Shown: positions 8,570-22,044, numbered from the stretch's first letter. The stretch: DNA of 64,000 nt from Lysinibacillus agricola (GCF_016638705.1 NZ_CP067341.1:3413501-3477500), one strand, 5' to 3'. Notes: generated by a model not told the origin, from the sequence alone. Program-made: numbers and translations.

Positions 8570-9777
8570 AAAGCTTCCTCCTTTAACTCTTTGTGAATTT
8601 TTTTGGAATATAGTACAAAATATAATGCTACTGCAAATAAAATACTTATAATACCGAAAATAATTGCAGTCATTTGAAGCGTAAACAATTCTGCAAACAG
8701 ACCTAAAAATAAAGTAAAAGTAATTTGCATAATATTTTGAAAAATATTTGAAATACCGCCGAATCTCCCCATCATTTCGGGCGGTACACTTTGCTGATAA
8801 AATGTTTCATAACCAGTATTACTAAATGCCATAAAAAAGCCTAGAAAAACAAAACTTACAAATGCCCATATACTTGATGTCGAAGCATAAAAGGCAGTAT
8901 AAAACAGCATTGTTAAGAACAATCCAAAAGCCATATAAGATCGAGTGGACCATTTTTTGGCGAAGCTTGCGGCAACCATTCCACCTAAAATTGCTCCTGC
9001 TCCTGCAGTACTCATAAATGCTCCATATAAGCTATCGGATAAAGCTAAATCTTGTTTTATAAATGTTGCTTCTTGAGAATCAAGCGCAAATGCAATCATT
9101 AACGCACATTGGAACAATAGATAAATCGTTATAAATAATGGATTTTGTCGGATGAAAGCTACTACAGTTAGATAATCACTTTTTAACGTTTGCCAAGTTA
9201 AACGTTGTCGCGAACTTTCCCTCACATCATCTACATCAGGTAATAAGTAAATGATTATTGCACAAACAAAAAATGTAAAGCTATTGAACCAAATCGTCAC
9301 TGTAGTATTAAATAGCATGATGAGTAGACCTGCTAGTGCTGGACCTACTAAAAACGAACCTGAATTGAATGTACCAAGTATTGCGTTGAATCGTTGTCTA
9401 TCTTCTGAGGGAACAAATTTTGTAATATAATATGTACTACTAGGTCCGAAGAAGCTACTCGCTATATTCGCTAAAAATAATAGAGCATAGATTAGCCAAA
9501 TAGATTCCATAAACGGCATACAAAAAACGATAATACCTCGTATAATATCAGATGTAATCATCAACTTGCGTTTATTCATACGATCAATGAAGGAGCCTGC
9601 TACCAAGTTTGTTAAAACTCTTGCTATAGGCCCGACAATAAAGATCCCAGCCATTGCTGCAGGCGACTGTGTTAAATGCCATACAAATAAATTAAGCGCT
9701 ACAAGGTAAATCCAGTTTCCTAAATTGGAAAAGCCTAAACCCCCAATTAACAAACTGTATTTTCGAATGATTTTCAT
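8566..9777 (-). CDS. MFS transporter (macrolide-efflux-like)
   Basis: This protein of about 403 residues has about twelve hydrophobic segments and the MFS loop 2-3 signature GSFIDRMNKRKLMITSD near residue 65. The sequence resembles the large Bacillus group annotated as drug or macrolide efflux permeases; the substrate is unknown. I place the start at the ATG at 9777, which has AAGGGGGA at ideal distance, not at a TTG six codons upstream that would sit inside the upstream stop codon. It is the middle gene of an operon with the HTH-TPR regulator (15 nt upstream) and the zinc-ribbon protein (overlapping). Confidence 0.85.
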   Translation of the reverse strand: MKIIRKYSLLIGGLGFSNLGNWIYLVALNLFVWHLTQSPAAMAGIFIVGPIARVLTNLVAGSFIDRMNKRKLMITSDIIRGIIVFCMPFMESIWLIYALLFLANIASSFFGPSSTYYITKFVPSEDRQRFNAILGTFNSGSFLVGPALAGLLIMLFNTTVTIWFNSFTFFVCAIIIYLLPDVDDVRESSRQRLTWQTLKSDYLTVVAFIRQNPLFITIYLLFQCALMIAFALDSQEATFIKQDLALSDSLYGAFMSTAGAGAILGGMVAASFAKKWSTRSYMAFGLFLTMLFYTAFYASTSSIWAFVSFVFLGFFMAFSNTGYETFYQQSVPPEMMGRFGGISNIFQNIMQITFTLFLGLFAELFTLQMTAIIFGIISILFAVALYFVLYSKKIHKELKEEAL

Positions 9778-9791
9778 TATAGCTTCCCCCT

Positions 9792-11063
9792 TCAACTCAT
9801 TATTGTTCGAACCTTTTCACTTGCCACAAATGCTTTTTCATAACAATTGCTTGCTTGTTTATACACAAGAAGAGCTTTATAAAGCTCAGCAAATAATGGT
9901 GCATAAAATAAAGTTAAAGAGTAATATTTTTGTTGTTCAAAATAACATAATGTTCTTTCTTCTAACACTTTTAATGACGACAATTCAATCTTCTCATTGG
10001 AGATAAAACAAAGTATTTCAAATTGATATTCTTCGTGCTTCTTTTGAAACGATAAATTTTTATAGCTTTCAATCATTTGTTCCATCTTTTCAAAGTTTCT
10101 ATAACGATATAAAGTTCGAATATAATTAATAACTGTGAGTGATTGACATTCAAAGGTTAATGCTCTTTCATAATTCTCAATGGCTTGTTCATATAATTCC
10201 TGACATTCATAGCAATGCCCTAAATTATTATAAATAGAACTCATTTGAGTAGGTGTTTGTAAATCCACCACATGTTCAACTAAGTCCAAGCTCGCTTCAT
10301 ATTCTTTAATCGATTTTTCAAATTGAAATAACGAATTGAAAATAACCGCTTTCATTAAATACAAATTCAATTGAAATAACGGTGCGTAATGATGAGTAAA
10401 TACACTACTCGCTGCTTCAACATAATTTAACGCCTCCTGATTTTGATATACTCGGTTATAAGCAAACGCTAAATTATATAGACAATAAGCATACTCGAAA
10501 TTTTTTCCATTCTTATAATAATGCTCCATGTCAAACTGATGATTCATGTCAATTAGTTCTACATATTGTTCCGTTAGTAAATAATAATTAATGATGGTCA
10601 AAATGTACATTTGCGCGATACGATTGGATTCCCATTGAATAAATGGTTTAATTTTTTTTAAAAGCTTTTCGGCTTCCATTATTTTGTTTTCAAAAAGTAA
10701 GTAACGACAATGAACAATTTCATATTTAAGTTGTATTTCATCTATATAATCCGTTTTAGGATATTCAATAATTTTTTGACATTCCTTTGAAGTTAATGAA
10801 CGATGACTAATAATTTTCTCCCAAATCATCTCCAATTGTTCATTTAATTGTTCTTGGCCCTCTATATGTTGCTGTAAATCTATCTTTAATCGTTGTAGCA
10901 ACAATTGATAAATTGCTTTATCGGCAATCACAAGACCGTTTTCAATTCGGCTCAAATACGAAGATGTACAAATTCCAATGGCCAGATCATCTTGTTTAAT
11001 CTTCTGTTTTTTTCGGTGATGTTTAATTAACTGACCAAGATTTCTAGAAAAGATTTCATTCAT
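9792..11063 (-). CDS. HTH-TPR regulator (RRNPP-like)
   Basis: This protein of about 423 residues has an N-terminal Xre-type helix-turn-helix (about 5-60, LGQLIKHHRKKQKIKQDDLA, then YLSRIENG). The rest is a long all-helical region with tetratricopeptide-type repeats, clearest at SSIYNNLGHCYECQELYEQA. This is the architecture of the RRNPP family (PlcR, NprR, PrgX), whose C-terminal repeats bind secreted oligopeptides; many transcriptional activators of Bacillus share the layout without a known peptide. The ATG at 11063 has GAGGTGGGG upstream; the longer frame to 11105 lacks a ribosome site. A perfect 12-bp inverted repeat at 11110-11136 could be its operator. The likely target is the MFS/zinc-ribbon operon it heads. 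Confidence 0.85.
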   Translation of the reverse strand: MNEIFSRNLGQLIKHHRKKQKIKQDDLAIGICTSSYLSRIENGLVIADKAIYQLLLQRLKIDLQQHIEGQEQLNEQLEMIWEKIISHRSLTSKECQKIIEYPKTDYIDEIQLKYEIVHCRYLLFENKIMEAEKLLKKIKPFIQWESNRIAQMYILTIINYYLLTEQYVELIDMNHQFDMEHYYKNGKNFEYAYCLYNLAFAYNRVYQNQEALNYVEAASSVFTHHYAPLFQLNLYLMKAVIFNSLFQFEKSIKEYEASLDLVEHVVDLQTPTQMSSIYNNLGHCYECQELYEQAIENYERALTFECQSLTVINYIRTLYRYRNFEKMEQMIESYKNLSFQKKHEEYQFEILCFISNEKIELSSLKVLEERTLCYFEQQKYYSLTLFYAPLFAELYKALLVYKQASNCYEKAFVASEKVRTIMS

Positions 11064-11109
11064 TATCCCCACCTCTAATAATATATTATCAAAATTTTGC
11101 ATCAATTTA

Positions 11110-11136
11110 TTGTGTATTTTTACAAAAAATACACAA
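11110..11136. promoter_or_regulatory. Perfect inverted repeat, candidate operator of the HTH-TPR gene
   Basis: TTGTGTATTTTT, a 3-nt spacer and AAAAATACACAA make a 12-bp perfect dyad about 47 bp before the regulator's start codon, where a -35 region would fall. The flanking sequence carries no T-tract typical of a terminator. A role as autoregulatory binding site is inferred from position and symmetry. Confidence 0.5.
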
Positions 11137-11350
11137 TTGAATAACTAAAATTTAAAATCACATACACAAGAAAACCTTATTATTATCGGTACCATGTGAA
11201 ACTGGTAAGGACTTAGGAATTTACCAATCCAGGAATTCTTCTCTTCCACTTGTGCATTTTACATTTCTACCTGAGCATTGCTCCCTTCAGTTTCAGTGTG
11301 ATTCGTTTTTTATGAAAGAACATCCGACAAGCGCTGGAGAGTCGGAGGCT

Positions 11351-11437
11351 TTGGGCCAACCGTTGTTTTTTGCTTTCGCTACATAAGACATTTGTAGCTG
11401 ACGCTTTGCTTTCGCTACATAAGACATTTGCTGAATG
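11351..11437. repeat. Intergenic repeat, family A (about 1.7 copies)
   Basis: Two direct copies of CTTTGCTTTCGCTACATAAG plus ACATTTG, about 36 bp apart, ending in GCTGAATGAAAATA. Read on the other strand the unit resembles the 35-bp array before proC (61349-61488). It lies just beyond the leuD terminator and creates a spurious 71-codon frame. Confidence 0.7.
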
Positions 11438-11439
11438 AA

Positions 11440-11476
11440 AATAAAAAAACTGAAGACAACAAATTTTGTCTTCAGT
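11440..11476 (-). terminator. Terminator of the ilv-leu operon
   Basis: On the minus strand, ACTGAAGACAA, a short loop, TTGTCTTCAGT, then TTTTTTATT. It lies about 22 bp after the leuD stop and closes the nine-kilobase biosynthetic block. Confidence 0.9.
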
Positions 11477-11497
11477 CTAAAGAAGTCGCTTGATCTA

Positions 11498-12088
11498 TTA
11501 AAATGCAATACGTTTTTCTTCGTAAGCAGCGATTTGTTCTTCGTATTTAATTGTTAGAGCAATTTCATCCAAACCATTTAGTAATGTTTCTTTATAGTAA
11601 GGATCGATGCTAAAATTATATACTGCATCATCTTCACCCGTTACTGTTTGTGCTTCAAGATTAACTTCCATCGCGTATGGTTTTTCTAAGCCCTTTTCTA
11701 AAATTTCATCACATTCTGCTTCAGTTAGCTTGATAGGTAAAATCCCATTTTTGAAGCAGTTATTATGGAAAATATCTGCAAACGATGGTGCAATCACTAC
11801 ATTGAAGCCGTAATCTAAGATTGCCCATGGTGCATGTTCACGAGAAGAACCACAGCCGAAGTTATCTTGTGCTACTAAAATTTTGGAGTCTTTAAATTCA
11901 GGTTTATTTAATACAAAGTCCTTTATTTCATTGCCCTCTGCATCGAAGCGCCAATGGTAAAATAAATACTGACCAAAACCTGTACGCTCAATACGCTTTA
12001 AAAACTCTTTAGAAATAATTTGGTCTGTATCAACATTTTTACGATCAAGTGGTGTTATGACACTATTTACAATATTAATTGGTTCCAT
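11498..12088 (-). CDS. leuD: 3-isopropylmalate dehydratase, small subunit
   Basis: This 196-residue LeuD forms, with LeuC, the isopropylmalate isomerase of leucine synthesis. The swivelling-domain motifs NFGCGSSREHAPWAI (about 70-84) and KNGILPIKL (about 115) are intact, and the length matches Bacillus LeuD. I prefer the ATG at 12088 (product MEPINIVNSV...), which has AAGGGATG upstream, over a TTG two codons earlier. It is the last gene of the ilv-leu operon, 30 nt after leuC, and is followed by a strong terminator. Confidence 0.95.
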   Translation of the reverse strand: MEPINIVNSVITPLDRKNVDTDQIISKEFLKRIERTGFGQYLFYHWRFDAEGNEIKDFVLNKPEFKDSKILVAQDNFGCGSSREHAPWAILDYGFNVVIAPSFADIFHNNCFKNGILPIKLTEAECDEILEKGLEKPYAMEVNLEAQTVTGEDDAVYNFSIDPYYKETLLNGLDEIALTIKYEEQIAAYEEKRIAF

Positions 12089-12118
12089 TTTCAATCATCC
12101 CTTCCGTGTAAGTGGAAA

Positions 12119-13528
12119 TTACACAGTTTCCTTTACGAATTCACGAACATCCACAAAGTGACCAGCAATTGCTGCTGCTGCTGCCATTGGCGGTGATACT
12201 AAGTGTGTACGAGAACCAGCTCCTTGACGTCCTTCAAAGTTACGGTTTGATGTTGATGCACAGCGTTCGCCCGTTGGTACTACATCATCATTCATTGCTA
12301 GACACATTGAGCAACCTGTCTCACGCCATTCAAAGCCAGCATCTGTAAAGATTTTATCTAATCCTTCTGCTTCTGCTTGTTTTTTCGTCGAATAGGAGCC
12401 TGGCACAACGATAGCTATTACATTTTCATGTACCTTACGCCCTTCAATGACATTTGCAGCTGCACGTAAATCACTGATGCGTGAATTTGTGCAGGAACCG
12501 ATAAATACGTGTTGGATATCGATTGAAGTTAATGGTTGACCTTCCTCTAAGCCCATGTAGGCAAGTGCTGTACGAAGAGCAGTTTTATCTGACTCATCCT
12601 CATAATCTGCCTGTGTTGGAACATTACTTGAGACACCTGAACCCATTGACGGATTTGTTCCCCAAGTGATGATTGGTTCAATTTCTTCTGCTTGAATGAT
12701 TCGAACTGTATCATATGTTGCATCTTCATCGGATGCCAAGCTTAACCAATAATCTGCTGCTTCCTCAAACTTTTTTCCTTGTGGTGCATGTTTGCGTCCA
12801 CGGATATAGTCAACAGTCGTTTGGTCAGGAGAAATAAGTCCTGCCTTTGCACCTGCTTCGATAGACATGTTACAAATTGTCATCCGTTCTTCCATAGAAA
12901 GTTTGTGGATAGCTTCTCCAGTGAATTCCACAATATGTCCTGTGCCGACACCAATACCGAATTTAGAAATAATCGCTAGAATAATATCTTTTGCAGCTAC
13001 ACCTACAGGTAGCTCACCCTCTACACGAATTTCCATTGTTTTTGGCTTATTTTGCCATAAAGTCTGAGTTGACAATACATGTTCTACCTCAGATGTACCA
13101 ATACCGAAGGCAATCGCTCCAAACGCACCATGTGTAGACGTATGGGAGTCACCACAGACAATCGTTTTACCAGGTTGAGTTAAACCTAGCTCTGGTCCAA
13201 TTACGTGAACAATCCCTTGGTCAGGATGCCCCATTCCTGCAAGCTCAACGCCAAATTCTTCAGCATTTTTAGCCAACGTTTCGATTTGGTTACGTGCAAT
13301 TGGATCATGAATCGTTGGTAGATTTTTTGTAGGCACGTTATGATCCATTGTCGCAAAGCTTAAATCTGGACGACGCACTTTACGTCCATTCATTCGTAGA
13401 CCTTCGAAGGCTTGTGGAGAAGTTACTTCATGAATTAAATGGAGATCAATATATAACAGGTCCGGTTTGCCCTCTTCCTGATAAACAATATGTTTACCCC
13501 AAATCTTTTCAATTATATTTTTGCCCAT
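12119..13528 (-). CDS. leuC: 3-isopropylmalate dehydratase, large subunit
   Basis: This protein of about 469 residues is the aconitase-family subunit that carries the [4Fe-4S] cluster. [15 protein letters not shown] (about 130-144) and the three cluster cysteines, one in [12 protein letters not shown] (about 345) and two in [11 protein letters not shown] (about 405-410), are all present. The ATG at 13528 ([10 protein letters not shown]) has AGGTGA five nt upstream; a GTG three codons earlier lies closer to the leuB stop. It sits 16 nt after leuB and 30 nt before leuD, in the normal Bacillus order. Confidence 0.96.
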   Translation of the reverse strand: MGKNIIEKIWGKHIVYQEEGKPDLLYIDLHLIHEVTSPQAFEGLRMNGRKVRRPDLSFATMDHNVPTKNLPTIHDPIARNQIETLAKNAEEFGVELAGMGHPDQGIVHVIGPELGLTQPGKTIVCGDSHTSTHGAFGAIAFGIGTSEVEHVLSTQTLWQNKPKTMEIRVEGELPVGVAAKDIILAIISKFGIGVGTGHIVEFTGEAIHKLSMEERMTICNMSIEAGAKAGLISPDQTTVDYIRGRKHAPQGKKFEEAADYWLSLASDEDATYDTVRIIQAEEIEPIITWGTNPSMGSGVSSNVPTQADYEDESDKTALRTALAYMGLEEGQPLTSIDIQHVFIGSCTNSRISDLRAAANVIEGRKVHENVIAIVVPGSYSTKKQAEAEGLDKIFTDAGFEWRETGCSMCLAMNDDVVPTGERCASTSNRNFEGRQGAGSRTHLVSPPMAAAAAIAGHFVDVREFVKETV

Positions 13529-13544
13529 TGTCTTCACCTATTTC

Positions 13545-14645
13545 TTAAATGTATGTTGTCATAATGCTTTCTGAAACAAAGCTTGTATCAATCTCGTTAA
13601 TTACTTTATCTGTCCATTCATTCGTCGAAAGTATACGACCGCCATCACGTGAAAGATCTGCTGTGAAATAGCCATCATCAAATACTGCACTTACAGCACG
13701 TTCGATTTCTGCAGCCTCTTCTTTTAAGCCAAATGAATATTGTAGCATCATGGCCACTGAAAGAATTGTTGCGGCTGGATTTGCAACACCTTGGCCTGCA
13801 ATTTCTGGAGCTGAGCCATGTACTGGTTCATATAGACCGAAATTATCTCCGCGAATAGATGCAGATGGAAGTACGCCTAAAGAGCCTGTAATAACAGATG
13901 CTTCATCACTTAAAATATCCCCAAACATATTTTCAGTAACTACCACATCATAATGACTAGGATTTGTAATTAATTTCATCGCAACTGAGTCTACTAAATT
14001 GTGCTCCACTTGCACATCTGGATACTCTTTTTTCTTCGCTTCTACAACTTCGCGCCATAAACGACTTGTTTCAAGTACATTTGCTTTATCAACAGAGCAT
14101 AATTTGCCTCCACGTAAACGTGCTAATTCAAAGGCATTTTCAACAATACGTTCAACTTCCGCAGTTGAGTAAACAGTTGTATCAATCGCGCCATTCTCAG
14201 TACGCATACGTGGTTCCCCGAAGTATACGCCGCCTGTTAATTCACGTACAATCATTAAATCGACGTTTTCGGCTACTTCACGCTTTAATGGTGAAGCATC
14301 TAGTAAACTCGGGAATGCCTTTACCGGACGTAGATTTGCGAATAAGTCAAAATGTTTGCGAATGCGTAGCAATCCTTTTTCTGGACGTAATTCAGGTGGA
14401 TTATTATCCCATTTTGGACCACCAACGGCTCCTAGTATAACTGCGTCACTATTTTCACACATCTCAATTGTTTCATCTGGTAGTGGGTTATTGTGTTGGT
14501 CGATGGCAGCGCCTCCGATTGTTGCATAACCTAAATGGAAAGTATGGTTGAATCGCTTACCAATCACCTGTAATACACGTACAGCAGAAGCAACAACCTC
14601 TGGCCCTATTCCGTCACCAGGAAGTACTGTAATTTTTTTCTCCAT
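13545..14645 (-). CDS. leuB: 3-isopropylmalate dehydrogenase
   Basis: This 366-residue NAD-dependent decarboxylating dehydrogenase acts in leucine synthesis. It has the N-terminal LPGDGIGPEV, LTGGVYFGEPR (about 140), LVDSVAMKLI and the NAD-binding EPVHGSAPEIAGQGVANP near residue 275. The ATG at 14645 is preferred to the TTG two codons upstream, as AGAAAGGTG stands 8 nt before it. A 195-nt gap with a stem-loop separates it from leuA, the only large gap inside the leu genes. Confidence 0.96.
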   Translation of the reverse strand: MEKKITVLPGDGIGPEVVASAVRVLQVIGKRFNHTFHLGYATIGGAAIDQHNNPLPDETIEMCENSDAVILGAVGGPKWDNNPPELRPEKGLLRIRKHFDLFANLRPVKAFPSLLDASPLKREVAENVDLMIVRELTGGVYFGEPRMRTENGAIDTTVYSTAEVERIVENAFELARLRGGKLCSVDKANVLETSRLWREVVEAKKKEYPDVQVEHNLVDSVAMKLITNPSHYDVVVTENMFGDILSDEASVITGSLGVLPSASIRGDNFGLYEPVHGSAPEIAGQGVANPAATILSVAMMLQYSFGLKEEAAEIERAVSAVFDDGYFTADLSRDGGRILSTNEWTDKVINEIDTSFVSESIMTTYI

Positions 14646-14692
14646 CGTCAAAACACCTTTCTTTGTATAGCGTTGAATCCGCTATTTTAGTA

Positions 14693-14724
14693 AAGACTCT
14701 CACCTCTATTAATAAGTGAGAGTC
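14693..14724. other. Stem-loop in the leuA-leuB intercistronic region
   Basis: GACTCTCAC and GTGAGAGTC pair perfectly across a loop of about 13 nt. No T-tract follows in the direction of transcription (minus), so an mRNA processing or stability element is more likely than a terminator. The B. subtilis ilv-leu transcript is known to be processed; no processing is shown here. Confidence 0.45.
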
Positions 14725-14846
14725 ATCAATTACGTTGTCGCGTAATTGGAATATCTAAAAAATGTCATAGTATAATTGCGTCTGGAATATGAAGTATGCA
14801 TACAATTCATTCCACTATAATCTGTGACACTACTATAGAGCCTTAA

Positions 14847-17472
<2,626 letters not shown>

Positions 17473-17508
17473 CTATGTATCCAAAGCTTTCAATTTTTTA
17501 TATGCAAA

Positions 17509-18024
17509 CTATTTTAAAATAGAGAGCTGCGGATTTGAGATTTTTTGTGTATCACGAACAGATGCAGTAGCCCCTGTACGCGTTAATTCTTTAATACCAT
17601 AAGGTCGAATTAGTTCAATAAAGGCATCAATCTTTTCTGGATGTCCTACTACTTGATAGGTGACAACGTTTTTCGCTGTATCAATTATTTGTGGACGGAA
17701 TGGTTCGACAATTGAATTCATTTCCAGTCGTAAATTTGGTGGTGAAATTACCTTCACAAGCGCTAACTCGCGTAGCACGATTGATTTGTCTGTAATGTCA
17801 TTGACCTTTAGCACATCAATTTGCTTTGATAATTGCTTCACTAGCTGTTCAATTTTACGCTCATCCTCAACGTTCACAACAAAAGTCATTTTCGAAAAGT
17901 TTGGCTGTTCAGTATGACCAACTGTGATTGATTCAATATTGAATTGACGCTTCATAAGTAAACCTGTTACACGGTTTAAGACACCGCTCTGGTTAATCAC
18001 TGTTATTGTAATTACTCGTTTCAA
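17509..18024 (-). CDS. ilvN: Acetolactate synthase, regulatory subunit
   Basis: This 171-residue ACT-domain regulatory subunit binds valine and activates the catalytic subunit. The N-terminal ACT domain reads [26 protein letters not shown], and the second half carries [13 protein letters not shown]. The length matches Bacillus IlvH/IlvN. Its ATG overlaps the end of ilvB by 4 nt, so the two subunits are translationally coupled. Confidence 0.95.
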   Translation of the reverse strand: MKRVITITVINQSGVLNRVTGLLMKRQFNIESITVGHTEQPNFSKMTFVVNVEDERKIEQLVKQLSKQIDVLKVNDITDKSIVLRELALVKVISPPNLRLEMNSIVEPFRPQIIDTAKNVVTYQVVGHPEKIDAFIELIRPYGIKELTRTGATASVRDTQKISNPQLSILK

Positions 18025-19787
18025 TTCTTTTTCACCCCAATCATTTCATGTAAGCCTTTGCCTGGTGCTACCATTGGGTACACACATTCAAGCTGTTTAA
18101 CACGACAATCAATTAACACTGGCTCATCAGAAAGTAGTGCCTCACGGAAAATACTTTCCGCTTCATCGATTGTGTTAATTCGGTAGCCCTTCAGATCATA
18201 TGCATCAGCTAATTTAACAAAATCTGGTTGGATCGGCATTAATGAAGATGAATAACGCTCCTCATAGAATGTTTCTTGCCATTGGCGTACCATTCCTAGA
18301 CAGCTGTTATTTAAAATCACTATTTTTACCGGTAAGTTGAATTCTTGTAGTATAGAAAGCTCTTGCGCAGTCATTTGGAATCCTGCATCACCTACAATGG
18401 AAACAACTTTTTTGTCTGGCTTCGCAAACTGGGCGCCAATTGCAGCCGGGAAGCCGAAGCCCATCGTACCAAGTCCACCAGACGTTACCCATCCATGATC
18501 ATTGTTTAAGCGATAATATTGCGCAGCCCACATTTGATGCTGACCAACATCTGTCGTGACAATTGCGTCACCTTCTGTAATTTTATGCACAAGCTCCAAT
18601 GCTTCCTGCGGTAAAATTTCTTTGTCCCCATGCTCCTTGCTGTACCATAATGGATATTCATTTATATGATTATTTAAGTATGCTAGCCATTCTGTTGTAT
18701 CTGGACCCTCAAAGCCTTTTTTCAATAAAGCTTTTAATGCTTCTTTGGCATCTGCAACAATTGGAATATCTGTCGGAACATTTTTTCCAATTTCTGCTGG
18801 ATCAATATCGATGTGTACGATTGTTGCATTTGGAGCAAATGTTGCTAAATTACCAGTTAAACGGTCATCAAAACGAGCACCGATATTCAATAATAAATCG
18901 GATTTTGTAATAGCTGTATTCGCTGTTACAGTTCCATGCATTCCTGCCATACCGAGGAATAATTCATGTTCTCCATGGATTGAACCAAGCCCTAATAACG
19001 TATTTGTTACTGGGATACGGTATTTTTCAGCAAATGCTGTTAATTCTTCTTTGGCATCTGCAAAGAGTACTCCAGCACCAGCTAAAATTAGTGGATTTTT
19101 GGCCAATGAAATCGCCTGAATGGCCTTTTGAATTTGTAAATAGTTCGGTTTGTATGTTGGCTGATAACCTGGTAAATATATTTCTTCAGGAGCTTGTGGT
19201 GGATTCTCTACATCAAATAACATTTGAGAAACGTTTTTCGGGAAATCCACTACAACAGGGCCCTTTCGACCAGTGCTCGCAATATGGAAAGCTTCTTTAA
19301 CAATCCGCGGAATATCATTTACATCCTGCACCTGATAATTATGCTTCGTGATTGGTGTCGTAATTCCCATGATGTCCGCTTCTTGGAAAGCATCTGTACC
19401 AATCACAGATGTTGCAACTTGACCAGTGAAAACAACTAATGGAATTGAATCAATCATCGCATCAGCAATACCCGTTACAAGGTTTGTTGCTCCTGGACCA
19501 CTTGTTGCAATAACAACACCTGGTTTACCAGAAACACGTGCGTAACCTTCTGCTGCATGGATTGCACCTTGTTCATGTCTTGTTAAAATATGACGTAGCG
19601 GATTTTTATACATTGCATCATAGATTGGTAGTACCGCCCCACCTGGGTAACCAAAAATAATCTCGACACCTTGATCATGCAATGCTTGCACTAAAACGTC
19701 AGCACCATCTTTCGCTTGATAGGTTTGTTCAGCTTTTACTGTTGTTGCTAATTCTTCTTTTTCATTGATAGAAACATTCGCACTCAT
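18021..19787 (-). CDS. ilvB: Acetolactate synthase, catalytic subunit
   Basis: This 588-residue ThDP- and FAD-dependent enzyme makes acetolactate or acetohydroxybutyrate. [14 protein letters not shown] with the catalytic Glu in [18 protein letters not shown] (about 65-85) and the ThDP-binding [30 protein letters not shown] (about 455-485) are intact. I place the start at the ATG at 19787 ([10 protein letters not shown]), with AAGGAGG eight nt upstream; a longer frame begins in the leader with no ribosome site. It is the first gene behind the T-box terminator. Confidence 0.95.
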   Translation of the reverse strand: MSANVSINEKEELATTVKAEQTYQAKDGADVLVQALHDQGVEIIFGYPGGAVLPIYDAMYKNPLRHILTRHEQGAIHAAEGYARVSGKPGVVIATSGPGATNLVTGIADAMIDSIPLVVFTGQVATSVIGTDAFQEADIMGITTPITKHNYQVQDVNDIPRIVKEAFHIASTGRKGPVVVDFPKNVSQMLFDVENPPQAPEEIYLPGYQPTYKPNYLQIQKAIQAISLAKNPLILAGAGVLFADAKEELTAFAEKYRIPVTNTLLGLGSIHGEHELFLGMAGMHGTVTANTAITKSDLLLNIGARFDDRLTGNLATFAPNATIVHIDIDPAEIGKNVPTDIPIVADAKEALKALLKKGFEGPDTTEWLAYLNNHINEYPLWYSKEHGDKEILPQEALELVHKITEGDAIVTTDVGQHQMWAAQYYRLNNDHGWVTSGGLGTMGFGFPAAIGAQFAKPDKKVVSIVGDAGFQMTAQELSILQEFNLPVKIVILNNSCLGMVRQWQETFYEERYSSSLMPIQPDFVKLADAYDLKGYRINTIDEAESIFREALLSDEPVLIDCRVKQLECVYPMVAPGKGLHEMIGVKKN

Positions 19788-19894
19788 CAAATATGCCTCC
19801 TTCTTATCATTCAATTTCACATTAGCGATGCGCATCATTGAAGTATTACAGCTAGATGTCTCCTTGTGAAGAGACTCTTGCTAGCATCGTTAAA

Positions 19895-20240
19895 ATAATA
19901 AAAAGCCTTTTTCTCCACACGCAAAGAACTACCTTACGTAGGGATGAAAAAGACTTTCCATGGTACCACCCTTTTTTATAGCAAATAATTGCTACCTCGT
20001 GAATAAATGTAAGCATCTATGAACCAATGCGAAAAAATTCGCATCCAATACGGTGTCATAAATCATTTATTCATTAATAACGAGCACTTTCGATTATGCC
20101 CGGAGCTATCTAATGGCGAACACGCTTTTAATAGCTCGCTCCGAGGGGATGTCGGATCTAGTTGTATCGCCGGCTTCCAGCACGACCGGCTCTCTGGTAG
20201 ATACAAGGTTCTAGAAACTTTAACCTCATCAACGCTTTAA
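19895..20240 (-). promoter_or_regulatory. T-box riboswitch of ilvB (probable Ile specifier)
   Basis: On the minus strand the leader has GTTGATGAGGTTAAAGT (stem I base and K-turn region, about 20239-20223), CCGACATCCCCTCGG (about 20155-20141), the antiterminator core AGGGTGGTACC near 19972-19962, and a terminator at about 19957-19895. The helix GAGG/CCTC brackets the specifier loop; by the GAN-specifier-N-CYUC layout also seen in the proC T-box, the specifier is ATC (20150-20148), isoleucine. It begins directly after the ilvD stop codon. The class is certain; the specifier is read by eye. Confidence 0.9.
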
Positions 20241-20244
20241 CTTA

Positions 20245-21915
20245 TTAAATTTTCATAACGCCACCTGTAGAAGCGCTTGTTACTAATTTTGAATATCTTG
20301 CTAGCCATCCACGTTTGATTTTCGGTTCAAATACCGGTAGTTTTGCACGACGTTCATCTAATACCTCATCTGAAACTTCTAAATTGATCGTACGATTTGG
20401 TAGATCAATTGTGATAATGTCACCATTTTCTACTAAAGCGATTGGACCGCCTTCTGCTGCCTCTGGTGAAATATGTCCGATTGAAATACCGCGAGATGCA
20501 CCTGAGAAACGACCATCCGTAATTAACGCAACCTTTGTACCAAGACCGCGACCTTGAATCGCAGACGTTGGTGCGAGCATTTCAGGCATCCCTGGGCCAC
20601 CTTTAGGTCCTTCGTAGCGAATGACGACTACATGGCCCTCTTGAACTGTCCCATTATCGATATTTTCTTGTGCAGCTTCTTGTGAATCAAAGACAATTGC
20701 TTCGCCTCTGAATACTTTAATAGAAGGGTTTACAGCTCCTACTTTAATGACAGAGCCATCTGGCGCGATATTACCAAATAGCACCGATAAACCACCAACT
20801 GGGCTATAAGGATTGTCTTTCGTACGAATAACTTGATCATTTGTAATATGATAATCCTTTACAAGCTCACCCATTGTCACTCCTGCAACTGTTGGACGAT
20901 CCGGGTGAATAGCACCTGGAATAGATGTTAATTCATTAATGATGGCACTAACGCCACCTGCTTTATTAATATCATCCATTGAAATATCTGAAGCAGGCAT
21001 AATTTTTGCTAGATATGGAACACGCTCTGCAACTTTATTAATATCTTCAATGTTATAATCGATTTCAGCTTCATTGGCGATTGCTAATGTATGGAGGACT
21101 GTGTTTGTCGAACCACCCATCGCCATATCAAGTGCAAACGCATCATCAATAGCTTCTTTAGTAATAATGTCACGTGGCTTGATGTCTTCTTTAATCATAC
21201 GGACTAATTGTTTAGCAGCTTCTTTAATAAGCTTATGTCGATCTTCAGAAGTAGCTACAATTGTGCCATTACCTGGTAAGGCTACTCCTAGCATTTCCAT
21301 TAAGCAGTTCATAGAGTTTGCTGTGAACATTCCTGAACATGAACCACATGTTGGGCATGCATTGTTTTCAATATCTAACAGCTCTTCAGCTGACATGTTG
21401 CCAGATTTATGAGCCCCTACACCTTCAAATACTGAAGTTAATGAAAGTTGCTTGCCAGTAGCAGAAGTACCAGCCTCCATCGGACCACCAGATACGAAAA
21501 TTGATGGTACGTTAGTTCGAACTGCTGCCATTAACATTCCCGGTGTAATTTTGTCACAGTTAGGAATGTAGAATACACCATCGAACCAGTGTGCATTAAT
21601 AACAGTTTCTGCAGAGTCTGCAATAATTTCGCGGCTTGGTAAAGAATAACGCATACCAATATGCCCCATTGCAATACCATCATCTACACCGATTGTATTA
21701 AATTCGAATGGAATACCACCTGCTTCAATAATGGCTTCTTTGACAACATCAGCAAATGTACGTAAATGAACGTGACCTGGAATAATGTCGATATAAGAAT
21801 TACAAACCCCAATAAATAGCTTGCCTAAATCTTTTGCTTTTACTTTGCCAGTTGCATATAAAAGACTTCGATGTGGCGCACGATCTACGCCTACTTTAAT
21901 CATGTCACTTCTCAT
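20245..21915 (-). CDS. ilvD: Dihydroxyacid dehydratase
   Basis: This 556-residue Fe-S dehydratase makes the 2-keto acids of Val and Ile. The cluster cysteines lie in [12 protein letters not shown] (about 120) and [17 protein letters not shown] (about 190), with [26 protein letters not shown] near 470, split over two short motifs. The ATG at 21915 follows GAGGGGCG. It has its own promoter (22045-22073) and no T-box of its own, and ends immediately before the T-box leader of ilvB, so it stands upstream of the regulated part of the block. Confidence 0.96.
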   Translation of the reverse strand: MRSDMIKVGVDRAPHRSLLYATGKVKAKDLGKLFIGVCNSYIDIIPGHVHLRTFADVVKEAIIEAGGIPFEFNTIGVDDGIAMGHIGMRYSLPSREIIADSAETVINAHWFDGVFYIPNCDKITPGMLMAAVRTNVPSIFVSGGPMEAGTSATGKQLSLTSVFEGVGAHKSGNMSAEELLDIENNACPTCGSCSGMFTANSMNCLMEMLGVALPGNGTIVATSEDRHKLIKEAAKQLVRMIKEDIKPRDIITKEAIDDAFALDMAMGGSTNTVLHTLAIANEAEIDYNIEDINKVAERVPYLAKIMPASDISMDDINKAGGVSAIINELTSIPGAIHPDRPTVAGVTMGELVKDYHITNDQVIRTKDNPYSPVGGLSVLFGNIAPDGSVIKVGAVNPSIKVFRGEAIVFDSQEAAQENIDNGTVQEGHVVVIRYEGPKGGPGMPEMLAPTSAIQGRGLGTKVALITDGRFSGASRGISIGHISPEAAEGGPIALVENGDIITIDLPNRTINLEVSDEVLDERRAKLPVFEPKIKRGWLARYSKLVTSASTGGVMKI

Positions 21916-22044
21916 TTTAAACGCCCCTCATATATTGCTATGTTCGTTGCTATATACAAAATGTTCTGTCTATTTTGTTTTTGCGTATATGTTAATTGCC
22001 TTGAAGGCAACTAACTGCTGTAACGAACGTGTTAAATTGTTGTT

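Noticed and set aside
11293..11508. 71-codon frame overlapping leuD end
   Set aside because: It spans the operon terminator and two intergenic repeat copies; no start signal.
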